From Apostichopus japonicus (Eukaryota; Echinodermata; Holothuroidea; Aspidochirotida; Stichopodidae): a stretch of DNA of 64,000 nucleotides. Below are positions 42,001 through 64,000 of the stretch, in pieces; positions within the stretch are counted from its first letter, which is position 1; each line of letters starts with the position of its first letter. The stretch covers positions 18,809,841 through 18,873,840 of the forward strand of contig NC_092575.1 of the NCBI RefSeq assembly GCF_037975245.1, given 5' to 3'. The position numbers and the translations under genes were made by a program. The notes beneath the pieces are model-generated. The model saw only the letters and a program-made list of their open reading frames with translations, was not told the DNA's origin and made no database searches.

Positions 42001-44259
42001 TTACTGCTACTCTCTTAGAATGCTTCCACACTGAGACATTTACCAAGTATTTTGGATAATCCCTTAAATGTGTGGTAATAATTTGGAAGGTCAAAACTTG
42101 CAGGAAGCTATTATTAAAAGCTTTCAGCATACTCTTAGCATGTTAAAAATGTGTGGCTAATACTGATGAGCTTTAACACTGACAGAAACTTATTGCAAGG
42201 AATAATTTAGTGTTTCCATTTCTGCATAGCAATTTTCAAATCTCTTGCACAAGACCCATACCAACCACCAAAACACTGTGAAGTCTATATTGATTGCAAT
42301 CAAAATGTTGGCTGTGTTTTTTATTTCAGTACATGTCTTTGCATAGCTAAATTTGTAGTTATTCATCTATGAGCAGATGTGCTGTTTTCATTAGCAATTT
42401 AAAGGGATTACTTGTGGCTGAGGTTGATTGCTTCACAAAATTTTGGGAATTTCTACAATTTTTAGATTAAAACCACATCATCATTGCACTTTGTATGGCA
42501 AAGATATGAATATTTTAAAATTTTATTATCTTTTGTGCATGCATATATATATGCCATCTGGTGGCAGCAATGTTAATGATGTCATCATGGCATTTCAGCT
42601 CAATTGTATTTAGTTATGAATATGTAAGTCACTTATTCAAAGGAAAAGATACACATTACTACAAAAGAAAAACAACTTTGCATTCTGATGAAATTCTAAA
42701 TACAGGGAACCTTAAAAACTGATCAAACATTCCAAATGCATTAGGTGTCAAACATAATTTCAACAATAAGATATTAATACCAAAGGTAAGCTTTCAAAGA
42801 ACCTTTTGCCATGATGACAGAAAAAAATCACCCACTGTGATTCACCCCCTGGGAAAATTGAGGGTTTAGCTAGTCAATGAAAGGTTCATTCAATGGATCA
42901 TATCTTAGGAAAAAGTTAGGAACAAGATGTTGAAATGGCTTTTTGAATTAAAGTGTTGAATATTTCTTGTTTCCATATAAGTGTCACGTTACATACAAGT
43001 GGAATATATCTTTTTACATTTCGAAAAACTGAATCAATTAAAACCTACACTGCCAAATGACATGAGCTCCTTATCTCTTTCCATCTGTTTCCACTCCTCA
43101 CGTAAGACTTTTTGAATGATAGATCTTGAAGTCTGTGGACTTCCTTCTTCTCCATCCTGTAAGTTTCCACGGAAACGCTGAATAAGCTGTTCTCTACTGT
43201 TTCTGAGTCTGTCCAGACATCTCTGAGTTAAAAAGAAAAACAAAAAAGAAAAGATTAAGAAGATCTTTCATAACAAAAAGCAAAAATATATGCAATCTGA
43301 CTTTCAAAGACCTGCCAACCTGTCTTTCAGAATAATACTTAATAATTTAGTGAATCGGGCAAAATCCAACTAAAAACCAGCTACTGTAGATCTAATAATA
43401 ATATATGAAAGTACCACAGAAACATTTTGGGGCTTTTCATGTCACCTCGGCAATAACTAGGCTACTGAAAAAGTCATTTTCTTGTGAGTATCTGTGCTGC
43501 ACAATGCAATGATTCATAACAGTGGTTTTTCTCCACATCCGTCATGTAGACCTGTGAAAACATACTCAATGCCTATTTCTCATAGCAGACTAAGAAAAAG
43601 TTTAGAAAATAAATGTATTCAAAAGAGTAGCACATTCAATCAGGAAAGCATGAGATTCCTCCAAAACTAGGAACCTTGGTAAAACCTAGAGAGATGGGGC
43701 ACGATTGTTATACAATTTTCAGCTAGCCTGTACTATGTAGCCTAGTTACAGTGTGTTTTTGACTGACTGAGCCAACTTAGGAACTGGCATATATACAATA
43801 AGTCACAGTGAGGTTACAACATGGAGTTGGATTAGGACTAACATAACATAACATAACAATTAATATTTATATAGCGCTATTCCATCTAGATCATAGCGCT
43901 AGAGGTAATACGTTGTGGACATAATGCAAACGTTTGGTCTATCCGTTTGCAATGCATTAGGCTATCTTGTAAGTGTAAATCAAGGTTAGGTCTAGCCTAG
44001 TCCTAACTTTAGGCTAAGTTAGGATACCGTAGGCCTAAGTTACATACAGTACTCAGTAGCATAACATTAGGCCCTCAACTTGATAATTAGCGATCTACCA
44101 AATAATGGCTACATGCAAATGGAAATAGTGTAAACGAGAAGGAACTGAGAAACCCACTCTACGGTAAACGTCTTTCCATGGGGGTGTTCTGCCTTTGTAC
44201 AAATCTTCGTGTCTTCTCCTCCTTGAAACTTCGCGCTTTGGTGTCATGGAGGCCGCCAT
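38983..44259 (-). CDS. RPAIN: RPA-interacting protein (RIP/RPAIN), complete
   Basis: RPAIN binds replication protein A and takes part in its nuclear import. Seven exons in transcript order: 44259-44158, 43222-43049, 41569-41500, 41028-40914, 40177-40114, 39655-39518, 39012-38983. Together they encode 230 aa in one consistent phase; human RPAIN is about 219 aa. Recognised blocks are YKGRTPPWKDVYRR then RCLDRLRNSR (the conserved N-terminal RPA/importin region), VLREEWKQME, an acidic helix in exon 3, and a C-terminal zinc-finger-like domain with CPVC (exon 4), CSCGL (exon 5), NEHEGHC and FCP (exon 6) and the terminal CEKCD. The exon 1 donor GTGGGT was preferred over an internal GTAGAG because only it keeps phase with the RCLDRL exon. 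A second in-frame Met lies at codon 5. The gene is head-to-head with SNRPD3. Confidence 0.93.
42410..42600 (+). repeat. Dispersed ~180-bp repeat, copy 2
   Basis: GAGGTTGATTGCTTCACAAAATT, AAAACCACATCATCATT, TTTGTATGGCAAAGATATGAA and ATGATGTCATCATGGCA match copy 1 in order and orientation. It lies in RPAIN intron 2. Confidence 0.65.
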
Positions 44260-44262
44260 TTT
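44251..44262 (-). promoter_or_regulatory. RPAIN: YY1-like element overlapping the RPAIN start codon
   Basis: On the minus strand the sequence AAAATGGCGGCC spans the RPAIN ATG. It matches the YY1 core (AANATGGCGGC), which in many animals sits just downstream of transcription starts and often contains the initiator ATG. This supports the chosen start and suggests a very short 5' UTR. The function is inferred from the motif alone. Confidence 0.55.
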
Positions 44263-45994
44263 CAGGGGCGCTAGACGTAAATGATCATCAAGTTGGCAAT
44301 ATGATCAGTGCTACAACCGGAATGTGCCCTGCGGGACCGTAAGTTGAGTTCGACCATGGCAAGGAGCTGGAATTCAGATGGGGATAGTACAACGTCCCTC
44401 GATTGAAATTTTTTCCGCCGCTCTTGTCCAAACTTATCCTGTGTTTCTCAAAAATATTGTGTCGAATGTATCAAACGAAGGTATTCTCCCGGAAGTTCGC
44501 AAAATATGAAGGCTAATAAGTATTATCATGTAGCCTAATGTATTACTTTACTTTGCTTTGCTTTTCATGCAAATCATTCTATTCGTTCACAAACCTATGT
44601 AAAAAGAAATTCTGACGAAAATTTAATCTGCTACAAACATTCTGCAACTAAGTTAAAATTGAAACAAAGACCTCTAGAATTGATCGCTTGGAAAATTGAA
44701 AAATTCAGTAAATGCTAAGTGATCAAACGTAAATGGATAATCTTGTACGCCTGAATTATGATCCCCTCCCAACTTTTAACTTCCAGGATGGTGAGCTTGA
44801 GAATCCGATGGTAAGAAACAACCTTGAATGAGTCCATTAGCATGGAAGCACGTCTTTGAACTTTTTCCAGAACTTCCTTAATTGTCTTTAGAAAACTAAT
44901 GCCAAGCCTGAAAAGCGCATACTCAAGGCGAGTCCTAACCAACTGCTTGTACAAGCTAAGAACAATTTCTTTCGTATTACTTCAACTTTCTTCTAATCAT
45001 AATATAACAACTCTCTTACCTTTTTTTTTTTGGCAGCATCACTACACTGGCAAGAAGGCTGCATCGTATATATATACTTAAATTCCTTTCCAGAACACAT
45101 CATGAAGTTGATTGATTCGATCCTCATTATTTCGTCGCCCGGACTGTATGTACATTTAATCTTAATTTGTTTATGTCACTACTCACTAATTTGATTCAAG
45201 GCGGATTACCCGTTTTTAATCTTCGTGAAGTCCGACGGAAATTTAGCAGTAAAACACTTTTGACTCCATTCAAGTTGATTGATCCACGCTATTGGAGATA
45301 ATATTCACTATTTTCCTAGTAATATATATTATATGTTTATAGTTCAAACAAACATAGCATATTGTCTCTGTTTGAAAGCAAAACGTCATATAAAAATTAG
45401 ATTGTCAGACAGTTTCAATCCTAGTAGGCAGGTCAAGTTGAAACGAAAACAGTGTGGACTTCACATGCATGGGACACGGGGTAGTTTGGCGTTCCATGCC
45501 AATGTAAGTATCAGGCAGCAGCAACACAAAGAACCCCAATATGCTACGGTGAATTCTGCGCTGAAAATCTGCCGATTCGAAAATACAAGTCCGCGTGGTA
45601 GCAGCAGCAGTGACCATTTTAGCAGGAGTCCTTGGTTAGTTAGCTAGATCTTTTCAGTGCTTCGCGAATTATAAGCATAGTGCAGTGATTCGAAAAATTA
45701 TGTAAATTTCCCTCAAGATTTTTTTCATCGTATAATTGCTGTAAAAACTTAATCCAGAAATTGGTAAGGTTTCAGTTGCAGTTCCTAGCTGATTCGTAGA
45801 GACTTTGTATACAAAGTATACCTACTTGGTGTTATCATATAGCATAATCATTAGTGTCATACCAGTCACCTTCAACACAACGAAAGGAAATCGTTCGTGA
45901 TGCTCACAATTTATTGAAGGAAAATTCACATCTCTCGAAATCGACTTAATCGTTGTTCTTTTCTGGATAGTTTTCGTAGCAATTGGCAGCCAAA
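44260..45994. other. Intergenic region between divergent RPAIN and SNRPD3
   Basis: This 1.7-kb stretch should hold both promoters. It contains the LINE fragment at 44715-44954. The stretch 45279-45647 is open on both strands but shows no recognisable family, splice context or codon signature, so it is not called as a gene. The SNRPD3 5' UTR probably starts near 45900, by position only. Confidence 0.5.
44715..44954 (-). mobile_element. Decayed LINE reverse-transcriptase tail fragment
   Basis: An open frame of 79 codons on the minus strand reads YKQLVRTRLEYA, then VLEKVQRRASMLM, then a region resembling YHRILKLTILEVKSWEG and II.AYKIIH. This is the usual end of the RT domain in Jockey/CR1-type non-LTR retrotransposons (Y-K-x-L-V-R-x-x-L-E-Y, then E-K-V-Q-R-R-A). 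The copy is short and lacks the catalytic domain, so it is a dead 5'-truncated insertion. It sits between the divergent genes RPAIN and SNRPD3. Confidence 0.75.
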
Positions 45995-46801
45995 ATGTCG
46001 ATTGGAGTTCCTATCAAAGTTTTGCACGAGGCCGAGGGCCATATCGTAACCCTTGAGACCAGTACCGGCGAAGTTTATCGTGGTAAACTTATTGAAGCTG
46101 AAGATAACATGAACTGCCAAATGCAGAGTATTACCGTAACCTACAGAGATGGAAGGGTTGCTCAATTAGAACATGTTTTTATAAGAGGCAGCAAAATAAG
46201 ATTCTTGATTCTTCCAGATATGCTAAAGAATGCACCCATGTTCAAGAAACAACCCAAAGGAGCAGCAGGACGAGGAAAGTCTGCCATTCTCAGAGCTCAA
46301 GGTACGTTGTGGTGGTGTCACTAAGTAGGCCTACGGAGTACGGGTCCAAACTTGTTAACGTGAAGACGTAATGATTATAGGATGGCACTAGCCTATCCTT
46401 GTTTAGTGTAGTGGAAAAAGTGTCAGAAGTGACAATCAAGCGACCCGAAGACACCCCCCCCCCCAAAAAAAAAAAAAAAATCTGACCCGTTTACTAAGTA
46501 CTTGTCCAAAGCATTCTTAAACCCATTGTTGACTCAGCTCTATGTTTGTACAGTATGTTACATAGACTCCCAACGAATGCCACAAAATACAGGCCTGGGT
46601 CTACGTAGATACAGTTATGGAGCATACTAGTTAGCTTTATTTACTGCACAATTTTCATCTGTATTATTGTAACCTGTTTTCATAATTTTTTGCTTTCTTT
46701 TCATTTTTACAGTGGCGGCATCAAGAGGTAGAGGGAGAGGTGAAAGAGGTGGCTTCCGAGGTGGTGGAAGAGGACTTAACAAATTCCAACAAAGGAGATA
46801 G
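45995..46801 (+). CDS. SNRPD3: Small nuclear ribonucleoprotein SmD3, complete
   Basis: SmD3 is one of the seven Sm proteins that form the ring on U1, U2, U4 and U5 snRNAs. Exon 1 is 45995-46301 and exon 2 is 46713-46801, together 131 aa (126 in human). The N terminus [19 protein letters not shown], the Sm1 segment with [18 protein letters not shown], and the Sm2 segment [19 protein letters not shown] are nearly identical to vertebrate SmD3. Exon 2 encodes an RG-rich tail ([16 protein letters not shown]), the usual substrate for symmetric arginine dimethylation by PRMT5, and ends QQRR. The first true ATG is at 45995; a TTG 12 bp earlier is in frame but is not a likely eukaryotic start. Divergent from RPAIN, convergent with SANBR. 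Confidence 0.97.
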
Positions 46802-46886
46802 TTTTGAAAATTACTTTTTAACTGTTACTGTTCAGTTGATAGATCATTTTTCACATCAATTTCGGCACTGATTCATAAGTTTGTAT

Positions 46887-46892
46887 AATAAA
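46887..46892 (+). terminator. SNRPD3: Polyadenylation signal for SNRPD3
   Basis: A canonical AATAAA lies 85 bp after the SNRPD3 stop codon, the expected place for a short 3' UTR in a small, highly expressed housekeeping gene. Confidence 0.65.
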
Positions 46893-48191
46893 TACTGTAT
46901 CCATATATCTGGACAGCTTGAACCGTTGTTTTGGAAGGTTTCAAAAGCGAGATATGTAAAGCCGATCTGTATCATACAAATTTGTTTTGTCATAAAACAA
47001 AGAGTTTTTCTCGTTTGAGCTATGTTTAACATTCAAATGAAACAGTTGGCAGTTATATTAAGTTTGCTAACCATTTGCTGGTCAATTTTCATGACAGCTC
47101 TAGGGAGAAAATTAAATGGTGGCATCTTTGTAGCATGGGTTAATACACATGTAGGCTACACAGACAAGCAAAGTAAGTCGTGATTGAAATATCAATTGAA
47201 GGACTTAGAATATAAGGTTAGGTGATTGCAATTTTTTTCCTATGCTGGTAATTCTGTTTTGATACTTTAAGATTGTTTTGGTTCTTCGTTACACTTACTC
47301 TTATCTTAAGTTCAATGCTAAGGGGTTTGAAGGTAGACACTTTATTGATCAGGACTAACTATAAGAGACAGGTGTTTGTATATATATTGTGATGCACAAT
47401 GCATTGCAAGCCATTAACCTGATAAGCTAGTTTGAATAGAAATGTTTCTCTTGTGACAGGGGGGAAGGAGGGGGGGGGGGTTAGTCGTGATGAGAGGGGG
47501 AAGGAGGGGTAGTTATGATTGGGGTATGTATTAGGTCCACTTATCATTCAAAGGCCAAGTTGTTTTCAGCATGGATGCATTACAGCTTCTTGATGTCATC
47601 CCTTGAAGTACCTGTTTGTGAGCACTTAAACATTCCACTTGAAGTACATTAGATGTGACTGTAAAGATATTTTATGAATGTCATGTTCTGAATGGAGATA
47701 ACTGACAAAATATACTATACTTACATATAGAATCCATATGTTAGTTACATGAAGGAGCAGTTTGGATAAATTTATAGCAAATAAACAATTCCTGCCAAAT
47801 GAACAATCAATAATGCTTTGTTTTCACAACCAGAACACTGGTTTCTTTGATCTTTGTCACTCATATGTAGTCTGGCACTAAGTGTGTTTTTGTTTTTACG
47901 TCAAGATTCTTACATTTAGGCCTCTCAATGACTAGACAAGATTCATGTCAAAATATGTAGTACTGACAAAATTAATGAAATGTCTCATTTGCTTTTTTCC
48001 ATTGACTAAAACTTAAATGAAAAAGAAAGTGTTGGAGTGATCAATTGCAATTTTAAATATTTTGCGCAGTTCTCAGAAGGTCAGGTAAAATAAACCAACC
48101 AAACACGAGAAGCTGCTTTAAGTTAGACCATTTGAAGACTCATCTATGCAGAGGTACAGTACCTGTGCTGTTTCAGTACATAACATCCATC

Positions 48192-48423
48192 CTGTTTGGG
48201 ACAGTTCTTTACTGCAAGTATCACCCAATATGGTACTCTGTTTGGGACAGTTCTTTACTGCAAGTATCACCCAATATGGTACTCTGTTTTGGACAGTTCT
48301 CTATTGCAAGTACCACCCAATATGGTACTCTGTTTTGGACAGTTCTCTATTGCAAGTACCACCCAATATGGTACTCTGTTTTGGACAGTTCTCCATTGCA
48401 AGTACCACTCAATATGGTACTCT
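48192..48423. repeat. 46-bp minisatellite, 5 copies
   Basis: Units contain GGACAGTTCT, TGCAAGTAYCACCCAATATG and GTACTCTGTT, with few mismatches. A 46-bp period lets one repeat be read in all three frames in turn, which explains the overlapping open frames here. It lies between SNRPD3 and SANBR. Confidence 0.95.
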
Positions 48424-49339
48424 TCATAGCAATCCTTCAGACAATATAAACACTTTCAGGGAATAATTTAGTGTTTAAAGTTTGTGTGTAGCATGTTGTT
48501 TTGAAGGCTCTTACTATGGTTCTTGTGCACAAAAGTCCTTTGAAGTCTTTGAACTTGTATAACAATTATGCCCAGTTTGCAAAGCATATTGCTATGCGAT
48601 ACAGGATATTTTGTTGCCTGAACTTTTGTACTGTCCGTTATGTTAACAGCAACATGGTATTCACACTGTTAGCCCTGGTGCTTCCAAGTGTGACATGAAA
48701 GTACAAATATCTATTGGTGGTGAATACACAAGTATTATATCCATCTACACGAGCAGTGTTTGGTTATTGCGAGAGGAATCAGAAAATCATCCCGAAGTTG
48801 CCAGCGTAAATATGGTGTCTGAATCTATATGTCACTATTGTATCTTTCCCTCACAAATTTCCCAATATAACTAGTGGGTGAAATTTTTTTTTACAAACAA
48901 CTGATAATTTTATGGATTTGATTTGAAAAATAATGTAACATGGTACTTTGTTACAGACATTCTGTTAACTGTGACAAACAAAAAAAGGTCAAGACGGGCA
49001 GGAAGCCTGATAAATTAGATCTGTAAATTAGAGACACTCAAGTAGTCTGTAGTTTACTTAGTATGTTTGTGTCAATAGCTTTACATTATGTGAAAAATTG
49101 ACAATACATTTTGATCATTCTCTTGTTTTATAAAGACATGCTTTTGTTTCTTGTTTATCTGTTGTTCATATCATTGTCTTCTATCATCACAATATAAGAT
49201 TGGGAACTCGATGACAACAAATTCGGAGATGGTGATCAAACAGCAGATACTTTCTTCTCATCACACTGCTGGTGATGTACTCCTGGGTGTGATATACTCT
49301 TGGGAGTGCAACAGTGCCAAGACAAGTGAAAGTAAAATC

Positions 49340-49480
49340 TCCAATTCATTTCATTTATTTGTTTCTTCACAATATAAGTACAGAGAAGTTAACTAAGTGA
49401 CAAGTGAAGATTGTGAAAGGAAGCACTCCAAAAATCCCAGAGGGCTTGTCTAGTAGAGCGCTCCCATAAGTAAATAGAGA
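49340..49480 (-). mobile_element. LINE 3' UTR fragment related to the copy at 62212
   Basis: The stretch TTCATTTATTTGTTTCTTCAC followed by GTGAAAGGAAGCNCTCCAAAAA resembles the 62219-62290 sequence (TTGATTTATTTGCTTTCTCAC, then GTGAAAGGAAGTCTTCTAAAAA) in order, spacing and orientation. It looks like the non-coding end of the same LINE family, inserted between SNRPD3 and SANBR. Confidence 0.5.
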
Positions 49481-50082
49481 GATCATACAAGAAAACAGTT
49501 ACACTTATATCCACCCACACCAACCAAATACGTATAACCCACCCCACCACCCACATATGCATACATACACAATTGAATACAAATACACACATATATATAT
49601 ATAAGTACATACATACACACCTATATATACACCTGTGTTAATATAAACAATTAGTATCTTTTTACTCGCAATCCTTTAAGTTTTAAATTGACACTACTCC
49701 TTCAAATAAAACAAAGTCGGATATATTAAACAGGGTGTAAATTTTACTATGTGTATTATTTGGCAAAGTCTTTCTGGGAAGGAGCTATATAAAATAATGA
49801 ATAGAAATCAAGGTGCTATCAAATTCTAGCAATGTCAACTCATTACAATTTCAGTAAATGTCACCTTTGGTAAATATGCACAAACAAAACTTCAAATTGT
49901 GTACAAAACTTAGCTTGTAAATTCCCTCTGGCAGCATTCTCTAGTGATGCACTATTGTCAGTGTAAAGACTAAAATTTAAAATAGGTTTCTATGACAACA
50001 TTGCAGGCGTTCATGAAGTCTTCATGAAGTCCATATAATATCAATGCCAAGATACATCTATGTTCTTGCCAAAACTTTTGTT

Positions 50083-50088
50083 TTTATT
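50083..50088 (-). terminator. SANBR: Candidate polyadenylation signal for SANBR
   Basis: TTTATT on the plus strand (AATAAA on the minus strand) lies about 330 bp after the SANBR stop codon. Other AT-rich options exist nearby, so this is a positional guess. Confidence 0.3.
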
Positions 50089-50415
50089 ATTTGGACCAAA
50101 AGCAAAATGAAATTCATGGTATAAATATACTTCATTATAATCTGAATGAAAAAAATTCTTTACAGCAAATGGAAATTAAACTTTTCTAGGCTAAAACACA
50201 CTCGAAATGTTATCAATTATTCAGAACTTTCACACAAACTATTCCAAATACTTTGAGGGGTGGAAAGTAATTTGATTATGCTGTTGAGAAGTCATCTTGG
50301 CATCCATAAATGAGGAATCTAATGTTTGATGGAATTTTCTTGGGAATGTGCTGATCTGGAGCAAAAACCGCGACAAGTACCATTTGGAAATACTTGAACC
50401 GTTTCAATTGACCAA

Positions 50416-63217
<12,802 letters not shown>

Positions 63218-64000
63218 CTGGAACGAAAAATTTAAATTTTCAGTTCAATAGAGGACACTACTTAAAAATTATTGGAAATTGTAAAATATTTTGCAATTTT
63301 TCTTTGTTAACTACTATTATCCAACACATATTTCCATGAAAAGTCAATTGGAATGGAATGAAATAAAAATACGAAAAACTTATTTTCTAAGCTATTTCCC
63401 ATTAAAGTTACCCATGCATTCAGTACATATGTTAGTAGCACACCTTCATACAGTAAGGTTTAATACTTTTGCAATTCATCAATATAGAACAAAACACAAA
63501 CATTTTAACCTCCTTCATCTGCAAGTTTCTGACTAGAAAGGTAGCCATTCTGGAGTTTGAAATGGGTTTCATAGATTCCGTTAAATAACCTTTATCGGAA
63601 AAGCATCCTCATCTTAAAAGAGCATCGCAAATAACTTATCAACCAAAACTGAAAGGTGCAACATTTTTCATCTCGAAGAGAAAACTATGTACACGGAAGG
63701 TTTAGCACAAACTAAAGGGGATAGTCCTTATAATTTCCAACTTGCACGACAATTTACACACATCTGTAATCAATTAACTTATTTCACGGTCCTTCATTTC
63801 GAATTTGAAAATCTTATTTTAGGGACAATTCTGAATATCAAAAATAAAACATGACTAAAATGTTACAAAATAAAATAAAACTGTTAGCAAACTGCTTATC
63901 TACTAGAGAGCCCGTGTAGGAGAATGTGTAAAAGTAAGTTGGCCTGACGTTTCGATCCTAGCAGGATCTACTTCAAAGGCTAAATTAACTCTGCTAGGAT
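63218..64000. other. SANBR: SANBR intron reaching the window edge
   Basis: No further SANBR exon was found upstream of 63217. The last 129 bp are dispersed repeat copy 5. Open frames here are AT-rich and unrecognised. Confidence 0.55.
63872..64000 (+). mobile_element. Dispersed repeat, copy 5 (runs off window)
   Basis: CTGTTAGCAAACTGCTTATC is followed directly by GTAAAAGTAAGTTGGCCTGACG and GATCCTAGCAGGATC, the reverse complement of the right part of copies 1 and 2. This shows that the hairpin block can sit at either end, as expected for an element with terminal inverted repeats. Confidence 0.6.

Larger units (their letters stand above)
46802..50415. other. Convergent intergenic region SNRPD3 / SANBR
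   Basis: It contains the SNRPD3 3' UTR and polyA signal, a G-rich tract (47455-47515), the 46-bp minisatellite, a LINE 3' fragment near 49340 and a (CA/TA)-rich stretch (49500-49640). Between these, no coding signal was found. Confidence 0.6.

Noticed and set aside
45279-45647. 122-aa ORF upstream of SNRPD3
   Set aside because: It is open on both strands, has no known domain, and lies where a promoter/5' UTR is expected.
48132-48466. Overlapping 77-106 aa ORFs
   Set aside because: They come from the 46-bp minisatellite, whose period rotates one sequence through all frames.

Overview
This is nuclear DNA from an invertebrate deuterostome. The reading is an echinoderm, and a sea cucumber (holothuroid) is the best guess. 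The basis is intron-rich genes with GT-AG splicing, an AT-rich background, a dense load of small DNA transposons, LINE tails and minisatellites, and protein sequences close to vertebrate orthologues. The species guess rests on repeat style and is only moderately supported.

Five protein-coding genes could be rebuilt exon by exon. They alternate strictly in strand: RABEP1 (rabaptin-5; minus; 29702 to 18; 19 exons seen, last exon off the left edge), INO80B (plus; 30112-36303; 8 exons, complete), RPAIN (minus; 44259-38983; 7 exons, complete), SNRPD3 (SmD3; plus; 45995-46801; 2 exons, complete) and SANBR/KIAA1841 (minus; 63217-50416; 19 exons seen, 5' exons off the right edge). In every model the reading phase is kept across all junctions, which is the main internal check. 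RABEP1/INO80B and RPAIN/SNRPD3 are head-to-head pairs. The start codons of the first pair are only 409 bp apart, so a shared bidirectional promoter is likely. INO80B/RPAIN and SNRPD3/SANBR are tail-to-tail.

The proteins belong to separate housekeeping processes: endosome fusion (rabaptin), chromatin remodelling (INO80B), nuclear import of RPA (RPAIN), the spliceosomal Sm ring (SmD3) and a SANT/BTB nuclear regulator (SANBR). They do not form one pathway. RABEP1 and RPAIN are also close neighbours in the human genome (17p13.2), so this pair may be old microsynteny.

Introns and intergenic DNA hold five copies of a ~350-395 bp MITE with TTAA ends and GAAGACTCGC-type terminal repeats, a hAT-like element with 15-bp perfect terminal repeats, a MITE beside a large fold-back, three decayed LINE reverse-transcriptase tails, a tRNA-derived SINE, five pieces of a hairpin-ended dispersed repeat, a 166-bp satellite-like array, and several minisatellites and microsatellites. 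No CRISPR array, operon, prokaryotic gene, rRNA gene or functional tRNA gene was seen. No clearly new biological system was found. The most interesting points are the repeat families, the compact shared promoter, the RABEP1-RPAIN linkage, and conserved Cys/His patterns in SANBR and rabaptin.
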